NCBI GenBank assembly: GCA_016210125.1
Contig: JACQUS010000081.1
Location: 1-5,991 of the forward strand
Source of the DNA: Chloroflexota bacterium
GTDB lineage: Bacteria > Chloroflexota > UBA6077 > FW602-bin22 > JACQUS01
DNA: 5,991 bases
Reading direction: 5' to 3'
Part shown: positions 1 through 5,039 of the stretch, in pieces
Layout of the letters: the number at the start of each line of letters is the position of its first letter
Numbering within the stretch: position 1 is the first letter of the stretch
Notes under the pieces: generated by a model
What the model saw: only the letters and a program-made list of their open reading frames with translations
The model's database searches: none
Told to the model about the DNA's origin: nothing
Made by a program: the position numbers and the translations under genes

Positions 1-14
1 GACCAGGACGCCGC

Positions 15-212
15 TCACCAGCTCGCCTTCACGACGCCCGGGATGAGGCCGCGCAGCGCCAGCTCGCGGAAGCAGATGCGGCCAAGGCCGAACTTGCGCA
101 GGTAGGCGCGCGGCCGGGCGCACCGCTCGCAGCGGGTGCGGAAGCGCACCCGATACTTTCCCCCCGTCGCGAGCTGCCGCCGCCACTGCGCGATCTTCGA
201 CGTCTTCGCCAA
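15..212 (-). CDS. rpsN: Small ribosomal subunit protein S14, zinc-type lineage with an incomplete zinc site
   Basis: S14 binds 16S rRNA in the head of the 30S subunit next to S3 and S10. The product is 65 aa, the short form (about 61 aa) rather than the roughly 100-aa zinc-free form. Recognisable pieces are CERC (28-31), RKFGLGRICFREL (39-51) and the C-terminal PGVVKASW. The start is TTG (212-210). It begins the family-like sequence xAKTSKIAQWRR and has a strong SD, GAGGAGG, 9 nt upstream. An in-frame extension to 278 would only read through repeat DNA and was rejected. Oddity: the usual ligand set is C28, C31, C44, C47, but residue 44 is Gly (codon GGC at 81-83, one base from TGC), leaving three cysteines. 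The frame is intact, so it is not a pseudogene. It lies 96 nt after rplE. Confidence 0.95.
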   Translation of the reverse strand: MAKTSKIAQWRRQLATGGKYRVRFRTRCERCARPRAYLRKFGLGRICFRELALRGLIPGVVKASW

Positions 213-221
213 TGCCCCCTG

Positions 222-228
222 CCTCCTC
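222..228 (-). promoter_or_regulatory. Ribosome binding site of rpsN
   Basis: On the minus strand this reads GAGGAGG, a strong match to the anti-SD complement, 9 nt before the TTG start of rpsN. It decides the TTG start over the longer in-frame alternative. It lies directly beside the 233-308 palindrome, so a fold of that element in the mRNA could affect access to it. Confidence 0.8.
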
Positions 229-232
229 AATC

Positions 233-308
233 GCGTGATGCGTGATGCGTAACGAGTGCTGCGTGGGGGCGGCCACACTCATCCCTCATCGCGCATTCCG
301 CATCACGC
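233..308. repeat. 76-bp imperfect palindrome made of degenerate 7-bp repeats, between rplE and rpsN
   Basis: Pairing base i with base 541-i gives 27 complementary positions out of 36 (233-268 against 273-308), including an unbroken 10-bp outer stem, GCGTGATGCG (233-242) with CGCATCACGC (299-308). The centre is a short GC-rich loop near 269-272. Each half has a heptamer rhythm: GCGTGAT, GCGTGAT, GCGTAAC on the left and TCATCCC, TCATCGC, GCATTCC, GCATCAC on the right. The element ends at 308, the base next to the rplE stop codon (309-311), and its other end is 4 nt from the rpsN SD. It encodes nothing evident. It has no T-run, so it is not a typical intrinsic terminator. A REP- or MITE-like dispersed element is the best guess. 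Confidence 0.75.
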
Positions 309-851
309 CTAAGCCGCTTGGAGCGGCATGCCCAGGTGCCGCAGCAACGCGCGGCCTTCGTCGTCGGTGCCTGCCGTGGTGACGATGCTGACCTCGAGCC
401 CGCGCACCTTGTCGACCTTGTCGTAGTCGATCTCCGGAAAAACGAGCTGCTCGCGGAGACCCAGGCTGTAGTTGCCACGACCGTCGAACGACTTCGCCGG
501 AACGCCGCGGAAGTCGCGCGTGCGCGGCAGCGCGATGGCGATCACTTTCTCCAGGAAGTCCCACATCCGCTGCCCGCGCAGCGTGACCATCACGCCGATC
601 GGCATCCCCGCGCGCAGCTTGAACGCGGCGATGGACTTCTTGGCCCGCGTCACCACCGGGCGCTGGCCAGTGATGGCTGTCATGTCGCGCACCGCGGCGT
701 CCAGCGCGCGCGCGTTTTGCACCGCCTCGCCAAGTCCGATGTTGACGACGAGCTTGTGCAGGCGTGGCACCTCCATCGGATTCTTGTACCCAAACTCGCG
801 TCGAAGCGCGGGAACCACCTCCCGCTCGTAGCGCTCACGCAGCGTGCCCAT
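309..851 (-). CDS. rplE: Large ribosomal subunit protein L5
   Basis: L5 binds 5S rRNA and helps form the central protuberance, contacting P-site tRNA and the 30S head. The product is 180 aa, matching the usual length of about 179. Seen in order: N-terminal LRERYEREVVPALRREFGY (4-22), PRLHKLVVNIGLGEA (29-43), the TGQRPVVTRAKKSIAAFKLR stretch (61-80), PIGVMVTLRG (84-93), and the C-terminal FPEIDYDKVDKVRGLEVSIVTTA region (138-160). The ATG at 851 has GAGGAAGG just upstream, with GAGG 7 nt away. An in-frame start at 896 would add 15 residues read out of tandem repeats and was rejected. The stop is TAG. Its SD is contributed partly by the first copy of the 13-bp repeat. Confidence 0.98.
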   Translation of the reverse strand: MGTLRERYEREVVPALRREFGYKNPMEVPRLHKLVVNIGLGEAVQNARALDAAVRDMTAITGQRPVVTRAKKSIAAFKLRAGMPIGVMVTLRGQRMWDFLEKVIAIALPRTRDFRGVPAKSFDGRGNYSLGLREQLVFPEIDYDKVDKVRGLEVSIVTTAGTDDEGRALLRHLGMPLQAA

Positions 852-854
852 CGC

Positions 855-862
855 CCTTCCTC
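855..862 (-). promoter_or_regulatory. Ribosome binding site of rplE, partly formed by the tandem repeat
   Basis: The minus strand reads GAGGAAGG followed by GCG and the ATG. Its GAGG core is the end of repeat copy 1 (859-871), and the same GAGG recurs every 13 nt upstream. It supports the ATG at 851 as the start of rplE. Confidence 0.75.
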
Positions 863-949
863 GGTCCCAAGCCTCGGCCCCACGCCTCGGTCCCAAGCCT
901 CGATTCGATGCCTCGGTCTCAGCCCTCGGTCTCAGCCCTCGGTCTCACA
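859..949. repeat. Seven-copy 13-bp tandem repeat between rplX and rplE
   Basis: Seven head-to-tail 13-bp units fill the 93-nt gap. The + strand units are CCTCGGTCCCAAG (859 and 885), CCTCGGCCCCACG (872), CCTCGATTCGATG (898), CCTCGGTCTCAGC (911 and 924) and CCTCGGTCTCACA (937). Copies 1 and 3 are identical, as are 5 and 6, and copy 4 is the divergent one. All keep CCTCG. In the mRNA sense each unit ends in CGAGG. The last copy overlaps the rplX stop codon (945-947), and the first copy ends 7 nt from the rplE start. The unit length is not a multiple of 3 and no protein product is indicated. Confidence 0.95.
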
Positions 950-1304
950 CGGCCTCGTTGCAGGTCTTGCAGTAGCGCTCTTTCTTCCGGCCGGCAGCCT
1001 CGCCGACGACGCGGTAGCCGACGCGCGTCGCCTGACTGCACTTCGGGCATACGAGCGCCACCTTCGACGCGTGCAGCGGCATCTCCTGCTGGATGATGCC
1101 GGCCTGCCGCAGCCCAGGCCGCGCACGCACGTGCTTCTTGGCGATGTTCACGCCGGAGACCAGCACCTTGCCCTCGCGCGGCATGGCCTTGTGCACCTTG
1201 CCACGCTTCCCGCGGTCCTTGCCGCGCAGCACCTCGACCGTGTCGTCGCGCCTGATGCGCAGCTTGGTCGCGCGCGCCGGCTCCGCCGGCCGTTGCCTTG
1301 CCAT
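945..1304 (-). CDS. rplX: Large ribosomal subunit protein L24 with two CxxC pairs
   Basis: L24 is an early 50S assembly protein that binds the 5' end of 23S rRNA and sits by the exit tunnel. The product is 119 aa, slightly longer than the common 100-105. It has an N-terminal basic lead (1-18), a KOW-type region around DTVEVLRGKDRGKRGKV (21-37), VLVSGVNIAKKHVR (47-60) and IIQQEMPLHASKVALV (70-85). C86-x2-C89 and C112-x2-C115 could form a zinc knuckle, which some bacterial L24 proteins carry. ATG at 1304 is chosen because AGGTGA lies 5 nt upstream. The GTG at 1313 would place its start inside that SD. The stop (TGA) falls inside repeat copy 7. The gap after rplN is 24 nt. Confidence 0.97.
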   Translation of the reverse strand: MARQRPAEPARATKLRIRRDDTVEVLRGKDRGKRGKVHKAMPREGKVLVSGVNIAKKHVRARPGLRQAGIIQQEMPLHASKVALVCPKCSQATRVGYRVVGEAAGRKKERYCKTCNEAV

Positions 1305-1309
1305 CGTCG

Positions 1310-1315
1310 TCACCT
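1310..1315 (-). promoter_or_regulatory. Ribosome binding site of rplX
   Basis: The minus strand reads AGGTGA, 5 nt before the ATG at 1304. The alternative GTG at 1311-1313 overlaps this element and is therefore unlikely to be the start. Confidence 0.65.
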
Positions 1316-1328
1316 GCAGTCCTCGGCG

Positions 1329-1703
1329 CTACACCACTTCCGGCGCCAGCGAGATGATCTTCATGAACTCGCGGTCGCGCAACTCGCGGGCAACCGGGCC
1401 GAAGATACGCGTCCCGCGCGGGTTCAGCTTGTCGCTCAAAATCACGGCGGCGTTGTCGTCGAAGCGGATACGTGAGCCATCCGGCCGCCCGTACTCTTTG
1501 GCCACGCGCACGACTACGGCCTTCACTTTTTCGCCTTCCTTGACCGCGCCGCCCGGCACGGCGTCCTTCACCGTGGCGACGATGATGTCGCCAATGCCGC
1601 CGTACTTACGGTTGCTGCCGCCCCCGCCGAGTACACGGATGCACATGATCTCGCGCGCCCCGGTGTTGTCCGCGACGCGCAGCCGCGTGTAGGGCCGAAT
1701 CAT
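1329..1703 (-). CDS. rplN: Large ribosomal subunit protein L14
   Basis: L14 binds 23S rRNA at the subunit interface and takes part in intersubunit bridge B8. The product is 124 aa (family about 122). Diagnostic sequence: MIRPYTRLRVADNTGAREIM (1-20), GDIIVATVKDAVPGGAVKEG (38-57), VKAVVVRV (60-67), RFDDNAAVILSDKLNPRGTR (80-99) and the C-terminal FGPVARELR (101-109). The ATG start overlaps the rpsQ stop by 4 nt (ATGA) and has GGGGAG 8 nt upstream. A longer in-frame opening to 1784 runs back through rpsQ in another frame and was rejected. The overlap suggests coupled translation with rpsQ. Confidence 0.98.
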   Translation of the reverse strand: MIRPYTRLRVADNTGAREIMCIRVLGGGGSNRKYGGIGDIIVATVKDAVPGGAVKEGEKVKAVVVRVAKEYGRPDGSRIRFDDNAAVILSDKLNPRGTRIFGPVARELRDREFMKIISLAPEVV

Positions 1704-2068
1704 GCGCTCGTCTCCCCTTCCACGTCCGCGCCGCTCGCGCCCTGGGCAGCCACCTCCGTCTGGAACGCCCGCTCTGCCGCCCACAGCTCACCCGTGCCGC
1801 GGCGGAGGACCTCGACGACCCGCCAGCGCTTCTCCTTGCTCAGCGGGCGCGTCTCCTCGATGCGCACCACGTCGCCGATGCGGCACTGGTTGTGCTCGTC
1901 GTGCGCCTTATAACGGTGGCGCTTACGAACCAGCTTGCCGTACAGGCGATGGCGCTGCACCAGCTCGACCACCACCACGACGGTCTTCTGCATCTTATCG
2001 CTGACCACCTGGCCGACGCGCTGCACGCGCTGCCGCGCCGGCCGAGCCGGCGGCCGTGCCTCCGTCAT
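1700..2068 (-). CDS. rpsQ: Small ribosomal subunit protein S17 with N- and C-terminal extensions
   Basis: S17 is a primary 16S rRNA-binding protein of the 30S body with an OB fold. At 122 aa it exceeds the usual 80-90. The conserved core spans about 17-90: VGQVVSDKMQKTVVVVVE (18-35), HRLYGKLVRKRHRYKAHDE (40-58), IGDVVRIEETRPLSKEKRWR (64-83). Before it is a short Pro/Arg lead (1-16), and after it a tail of about 32 residues rich in Ala, Glu and Gly (91-122). ATG at 2068 overlaps the rpmC stop (ATGA) and has GGAG 8 nt upstream. Its own TGA overlaps the rplN start. The tail stays open to the rplN start with no frameshift, so it looks like a genuine extension. Confidence 0.97.
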   Translation of the reverse strand: MTEARPPARPARQRVQRVGQVVSDKMQKTVVVVVELVQRHRLYGKLVRKRHRYKAHDEHNQCRIGDVVRIEETRPLSKEKRWRVVEVLRRGTGELWAAERAFQTEVAAQGASGADVEGETSA

Positions 2069-2280
2069 ACCGACTGCTCCATCTGCGCCAGCTCACGCTC
2101 GCGCTGGATCGACTTGATCCGCGCAATGTGCCGACGCACGAACGGGATGCGCCGGTGGTTGGAGAGCTGGCGCACGGCGAGCTGGAAGCGCAGCTTGAAC
2201 TGCTCCTCGTAGGTCTCGTCCAGCCGCTTCTGGAGCTCCCCGTCGCTCAGCCCGCGCAGCTCCGCCATCAGCTTCTTCAC
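2065..2280 (-). CDS. rpmC: Large ribosomal subunit protein L29
   Basis: L29 is a small two-helix protein near the polypeptide exit tunnel, next to L23. The product is 71 aa (family 60-75). Core motifs are AELRGLSDGELQKRLDE (6-22), EEQFKLRFQLAVRQLSN (25-41) and RHIARIKSIQRERE (50-63). The GTG start (2280-2278) is preferred because it overlaps the rplP stop (GTGA) and has GAGGTGG 7 nt upstream. The internal ATG at 2268 would give 67 aa but has only a weak GAAG before it. The same frame is open far upstream through rplP, which is a GC-rich shadow. The gene ends in a 4-nt overlap with rpsQ. Confidence 0.96.
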   Translation of the reverse strand: MKKLMAELRGLSDGELQKRLDETYEEQFKLRFQLAVRQLSNHRRIPFVRRHIARIKSIQRERELAQMEQSV

Positions 2281-2714
2281 GATGTCGCCACCTCGCCCGC
2301 CGGCCGCTCGACCCGCGCGACGAACTGCGTGTCGATGGGCAGCTTGTGCGCTGCGAGGCGCATCGCCTCGCGGGCCAGGTCCTCGCGCACGCCGGCGATC
2401 TCGAAGAGCACCCGCCCGGGCTTCACCACCGCGACCCAGCTCTCTGGCGCACCTTTCCCGCCGCCCATGCGCGTCTCGGCCGGCTTTTTCGTCACCGGCC
2501 GGTCCGGGAAGATGCGAATCCACACCTTGCCGCCGCGCTTGATGTAGTGCGTGATCGCCCGGCGCGCGGCCTCGATCTGCCGGCTGTCGATCCACGCGGC
2601 CTCCATGGCCTGCAGCCCGAACTCGCCGAAGACCACCGTGGTGCCGGTGTGGGCCTCGCCTTTCATCCGGCCGCGCTGGGCCTTGCGGTACTTGAGGCGC
2701 TTCGGCATCAGCAT
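2277..2714 (-). CDS. rplP: Large ribosomal subunit protein L16
   Basis: L16 binds 23S rRNA near the A site and helps organise tRNA binding and 50S maturation. The product is 145 aa (family about 137-145). Seen in order: MLMPKRLKYRKAQRGRMKG (1-19), FGEFGLQAMEAAWIDSRQIE (29-48), AARRAITHYIKRGGKVWIRI (49-68), FPDRPVTKKPAETRMGGGKG (69-88) and WVAVVKPGRVLFEIAGV (93-109). R82 in the TRMGGGKG loop matches the conserved arginine that E. coli hydroxylates. The first ATG (2714) is chosen over the one at 2708 because GGGGAG lies 9 nt before it. The rpsC stop sits within that spacer. The end overlaps the rpmC start by 3 nt. Confidence 0.98.
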   Translation of the reverse strand: MLMPKRLKYRKAQRGRMKGEAHTGTTVVFGEFGLQAMEAAWIDSRQIEAARRAITHYIKRGGKVWIRIFPDRPVTKKPAETRMGGGKGAPESWVAVVKPGRVLFEIAGVREDLAREAMRLAAHKLPIDTQFVARVERPAGEVATS

Positions 2715-2720
2715 GGGCGA

Positions 2721-3521
2721 TCACTCCCCACCCAAAGCGCTGGCCGCACCACCCTCGGTCGACGGCGCCGCCCCAGCCGCCTCGGCGCCCTCGGCGGCCT
2801 CTACTGCCGCAGGCGCCTCGACGGCGACCTCCGGCAGCGCCTCGGCAGGCGGCTCCTCGACCGGCACGGCCACCACGCGCCGCCGCCGCGGGACAGTCAC
2901 GTCGCCACGGTAGACCCACACCTTCACGCCGATCTGGCCGTAGGTCGTCTCCGCCTCGGCGATGCCAAAGTCGATGTCGGCCCGCAGGGTGTGCAGCGGC
3001 ACCTTGCCCTGCACCTCGCGCTCGCGGCGCGACATTTCGGACCCGCCGAGCCGGCCGGCGATGACGACTTTGACGCCCTTGGCCCCGCGCTGGATCGAGC
3101 GCTGAACCGCCTGTTTGATCGCCCTGCGAAAGGAGACGCGGCGCACGAGCTGGTCGGCGATGCTCCGCGCAACCAAATAGGCGTCCAGCTCCGGCCGCTG
3201 GACCTCGTTGATGTTCACGCGCACCCGTTTGGCGCTCAAGCGCTCGAGCTGCTGCCGCAGGTCTTCGACCTTCGCGCCCTGCTTGCCGATCACGATGCCC
3301 GGCTTCGCTGTGTGGATCGTCACCGTGATGTGGTTAGCTGAGCGCTCGATCTCCACCCGCGGCACGCCGGCATCGGCCAGGCGTCCGTGGATGTAGCGGC
3401 GGAGGGCAAGGTCCTCCTTCAGCAGCGCGCGGAAGTCGCTCTTACGCTCGGCGTACCAGCGCGCATCCCAGTTACGGATGTAGCCGAGACGGAAGCCGAT
3501 CGGGTGGACTTTCTGGCCCAC
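2721..3521 (-). CDS. rpsC: Small ribosomal subunit protein S3 with an Ala/Glu-rich tail
   Basis: S3 sits in the 30S head at the mRNA entry channel and contributes to mRNA unwinding. The product is 266 aa, longer than the common 205-240. It has the N-terminal MGQKVHPIGFRLG (1-13), a KH type 2 domain with GKQG (79-82), and the C-terminal domain with VSFRRAIKQAVQRS (129-142), GVKVVIAGRLGGSEMSRRE (149-167) and GQIGVKVWVYRGD (195-207). R132, R133 and K136 match the basic residues tied to helicase activity in E. coli. Residues from about 217 form a low-complexity tail of Ala, Glu, Pro and Val. The start is GTG (3521-3519), with AAGGAG 5 nt upstream and a 1-nt overlap with the rplV stop (TAGTG). Confidence 0.98.
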   Translation of the reverse strand: MGQKVHPIGFRLGYIRNWDARWYAERKSDFRALLKEDLALRRYIHGRLADAGVPRVEIERSANHITVTIHTAKPGIVIGKQGAKVEDLRQQLERLSAKRVRVNINEVQRPELDAYLVARSIADQLVRRVSFRRAIKQAVQRSIQRGAKGVKVVIAGRLGGSEMSRREREVQGKVPLHTLRADIDFGIAEAETTYGQIGVKVWVYRGDVTVPRRRRVVAVPVEEPPAEALPEVAVEAPAAVEAAEGAEAAGAAPSTEGGAASALGGE

Positions 3522-3859
3522 TAGGTCTCCTTGTCTCCGACCACGACGGTGATGTGCGCCATCGGCCGCCGGATCGCGCCGGCGCGGCCGCGGGCGCGCG
3601 CGCGGAAGCGGCGCAGCGACGGGCCTTGGTCGGCGTAGGCGGCGACGACGTACAGATCGCCGGGATCGAGCTCGTAGTTGTTCTCCGCGTTGGCCGCCGC
3701 CGACTTCAGGACCTTGGCCACCGGGTGGGCCGCACCCTTGGCCAGGAACTCCAGCAGCGCCAGCGCCTCGGGCACCGGCCGGCCGCGAATGGCCGCGACC
3801 ACCAGGCCGACCTTGCGCGGCGACATGCGAATGTTACGTGCCAAAGCTCGGACTTGCAT
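3521..3859 (-). CDS. rplV: Large ribosomal subunit protein L22
   Basis: L22 is an early 23S-binding protein whose long beta-hairpin lines the nascent peptide tunnel and touches the macrolide region. The product is 112 aa (family about 110). Motifs: VRALARNIRMSPRKVGLVV (3-21), IRGRPVPEALALLEFL (24-39), VAKVLKSAAANAENNYEL (47-64), LYVVAAYADQGPSLRRFRAR (69-88) and the hairpin plus closing strand GRAGAIRRPMAHITVVV (91-107). ATG at 3859 has GGAG 9 nt upstream. The preceding gap to rpsS is 56 nt, the largest in the upstream half, and carries only a short possible hairpin (3873-3887). The gene ends with TAG, sharing one base with the rpsC GTG. Confidence 0.98.
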   Translation of the reverse strand: MQVRALARNIRMSPRKVGLVVAAIRGRPVPEALALLEFLAKGAAHPVAKVLKSAAANAENNYELDPGDLYVVAAYADQGPSLRRFRARARGRAGAIRRPMAHITVVVGDKET

Positions 3860-3915
3860 CGCGTCGTGCTCCGACGGGCTCTCCGTCCCACTGGTACTCG
3901 GGCGCTGCCCGGCCG

Positions 3916-4203
3916 CTACTTCTTCGCGCTCGTCGTGCGCTCCGTCCGACCGGTGTGGCCACGGAAGGTTCGCGTCGGCGCAAACTCGCCGAGCTTGTGC
4001 CCCACCATATTTTCCGTGACGTAGATGGGTATGTGCCGTCGGCCGTCGTGGACGCCGATGGTGTGCCCAACCATCTGCGGAAAGATGGTCGAGTCGCGCG
4101 ACCAGGTGCGAATGAGCGCCTTCTGGCCGGTACGGTTCAAGCGCTCGACGCGCTTCAGCAGCCGCGCCTCGACGTACGGCCCCTTCTTGAGCGATCGGCT
4201 CAT
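3916..4203 (-). CDS. rpsS: Small ribosomal subunit protein S19
   Basis: S19 lies in the 30S head, pairs with S13 and contacts L5 and tRNA through bridge B1. The product is 95 aa (family about 92-95). Diagnostic stretches are MSRSLKKGPYVEARLLKRV (1-19), KALIRTWSRDSTIFPQMVGH (28-47), TIGVHDGRRHIPIYVTENMV (48-67) and GHKLGEFAPTRTFRGH (68-83). ATG at 4203 has AGGGTG 5 nt upstream, which overlaps the TAG stop of rplB. The rplB-rpsS gap is 9 nt. Confidence 0.98.
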   Translation of the reverse strand: MSRSLKKGPYVEARLLKRVERLNRTGQKALIRTWSRDSTIFPQMVGHTIGVHDGRRHIPIYVTENMVGHKLGEFAPTRTFRGHTGRTERTTSAKK

Positions 4204-4212
4204 CTTTTCACC

Positions 4213-5037
4213 CTACTTCCGGCGCCGCACGATGAAGCGATTCGTGTGCTTGCGCGTGCGCGTCTTGCGGCCGAGCGCTGGCTTGCCCCACGGCGTCTTC
4301 GGCCCGGGCATGCCGATCGGCGCCTTGCCCTCGCCACCACCGTGCGGGTGGTCGCGCGGCGTCATCGCCGAGCCACGCACCGCCGGCTGCCGGCCCAGCC
4401 AGCGGTTGCGGCCGGCCTTGCCGAGCTTGACGTTCTCGTGGTCGACGTTGCCCACCTGCCCGATCGTGGCCATGCACGCCGCCGGCACGCGCCGTAGCTC
4501 ACCGGAGGGCATGCGCAGCAGCGCGTGCTTGCCCTCCTTGGCCATGAGCTGCGCGCCGGTCCCCGCGCTGCGGACGATCTGCCCGCCGCGCCCCGGTTGG
4601 AGCTCGACGTTATGCACGACCGTGCCCACGGGAATCCTCGCCAGCGGCAGCGCGTTGCCCGGCTTGATCTCGGCCTCAGGCCCGGCCATCACGCGGTCGC
4701 CGACGCTCAGCCCCACCGGGTGCAGGATGTAGCGCTTCTCGCCGTCCACATAGTGCAGCAGCGCGATACGCGCCGAGCGGTTCGGGTCATACTCGACGGC
4801 CGCCACCTTGGCCGGAATCCCGGTCTTGTCGCGCTTGAAGTCGATGATGCGGTAGGTGCGCTTGTGCCCGCCGCCACGATGGCGCACGGTCACGCGGCCC
4901 TGGTTGTTGCGCCCAGAGCGCTTGCGCAGCGGCGCCAGCAGCGACTTCTCTGGCTCGGTCTTGGTGATTTCCTCGAACGAGGAGACGCTCATGCCGCGCC
5001 GCCCCGGCGACGTAGGCTTGTACGAACGAATACCCAT
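4213..5037 (-). CDS. rplB: Large ribosomal subunit protein L2
   Basis: L2 is a primary 23S-binding protein needed for subunit joining and for the peptidyl-transferase region. The product is 274 aa (family about 273-277). Seen: MGIRSYKPTSPGRRGMSVSS (1-20), GRNNQGRVTVRHRGGGHKR (42-60), the OB-fold part YRIIDFKRDKTGIPAKV (62-78), the SH3-like part VGTVVHNVELQPGRGGQIVR (137-156), SGELRRVPAACMATIGQVGN (178-197) and AMTPRDHPHGGGEG (224-237). H230 is the likely equivalent of the conserved His229 of E. coli. The C-terminus is basic (RRRK). ATG at 5037 starts 2 nt after the rplW stop, and its GAGGG lies 9 nt upstream within the end of rplW. Confidence 0.99.
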   Translation of the reverse strand: MGIRSYKPTSPGRRGMSVSSFEEITKTEPEKSLLAPLRKRSGRNNQGRVTVRHRGGGHKRTYRIIDFKRDKTGIPAKVAAVEYDPNRSARIALLHYVDGEKRYILHPVGLSVGDRVMAGPEAEIKPGNALPLARIPVGTVVHNVELQPGRGGQIVRSAGTGAQLMAKEGKHALLRMPSGELRRVPAACMATIGQVGNVDHENVKLGKAGRNRWLGRQPAVRGSAMTPRDHPHGGGEGKAPIGMPGPKTPWGKPALGRKTRTRKHTNRFIVRRRK

Positions 5038-5039
5038 GA

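Noticed and set aside
1..14. Sequence downstream of rpsN where rpsH would be expected
   Set aside because: Only 14 bases are present, with no start codon or recognisable S8 sequence, so no gene was called.
213..278. N-terminal extension of S14 starting at 278
   Set aside because: The extra residues come from the palindromic repeat and the SD, and the TTG at 212 begins exactly where S14 homology begins.
852..896. N-terminal extension of L5 starting at 896
   Set aside because: The extra 15 residues are read out of the tandem repeat and match no L5; the ATG at 851 has a good SD.
318..1475. A 385-codon plus-strand open frame antisense to rplE, rplX and rplN
   Set aside because: It runs opposite three well-conserved ribosomal genes and through the 13-bp repeat. 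Its product is low-complexity His/Arg/Ala-rich sequence typical of GC-rich antisense frames, with no recognisable motif.
2750..2860. CCTCGG-rich DNA in the rpsC tail resembling the 13-bp repeat core
   Set aside because: The spacing is irregular and the motif follows from repeated Glu/Ala codons in the S3 tail; there is no 13-bp period.
2346..3341. A 331-codon plus-strand open frame antisense to rplP and rpsC
   Set aside because: It is a shadow of high-GC coding sequence; the His/Leu/Asp/Arg-rich product resembles no family and the opposite strand is unambiguous S3 and L16.
3873..3887. Possible hairpin in the rpsS-rplV gap (GACGG with CCGTC, 5-nt loop)
   Set aside because: It is a short stem in a GC-rich 56-nt gap with no T-tract or other regulatory feature; it was not strong enough to annotate.
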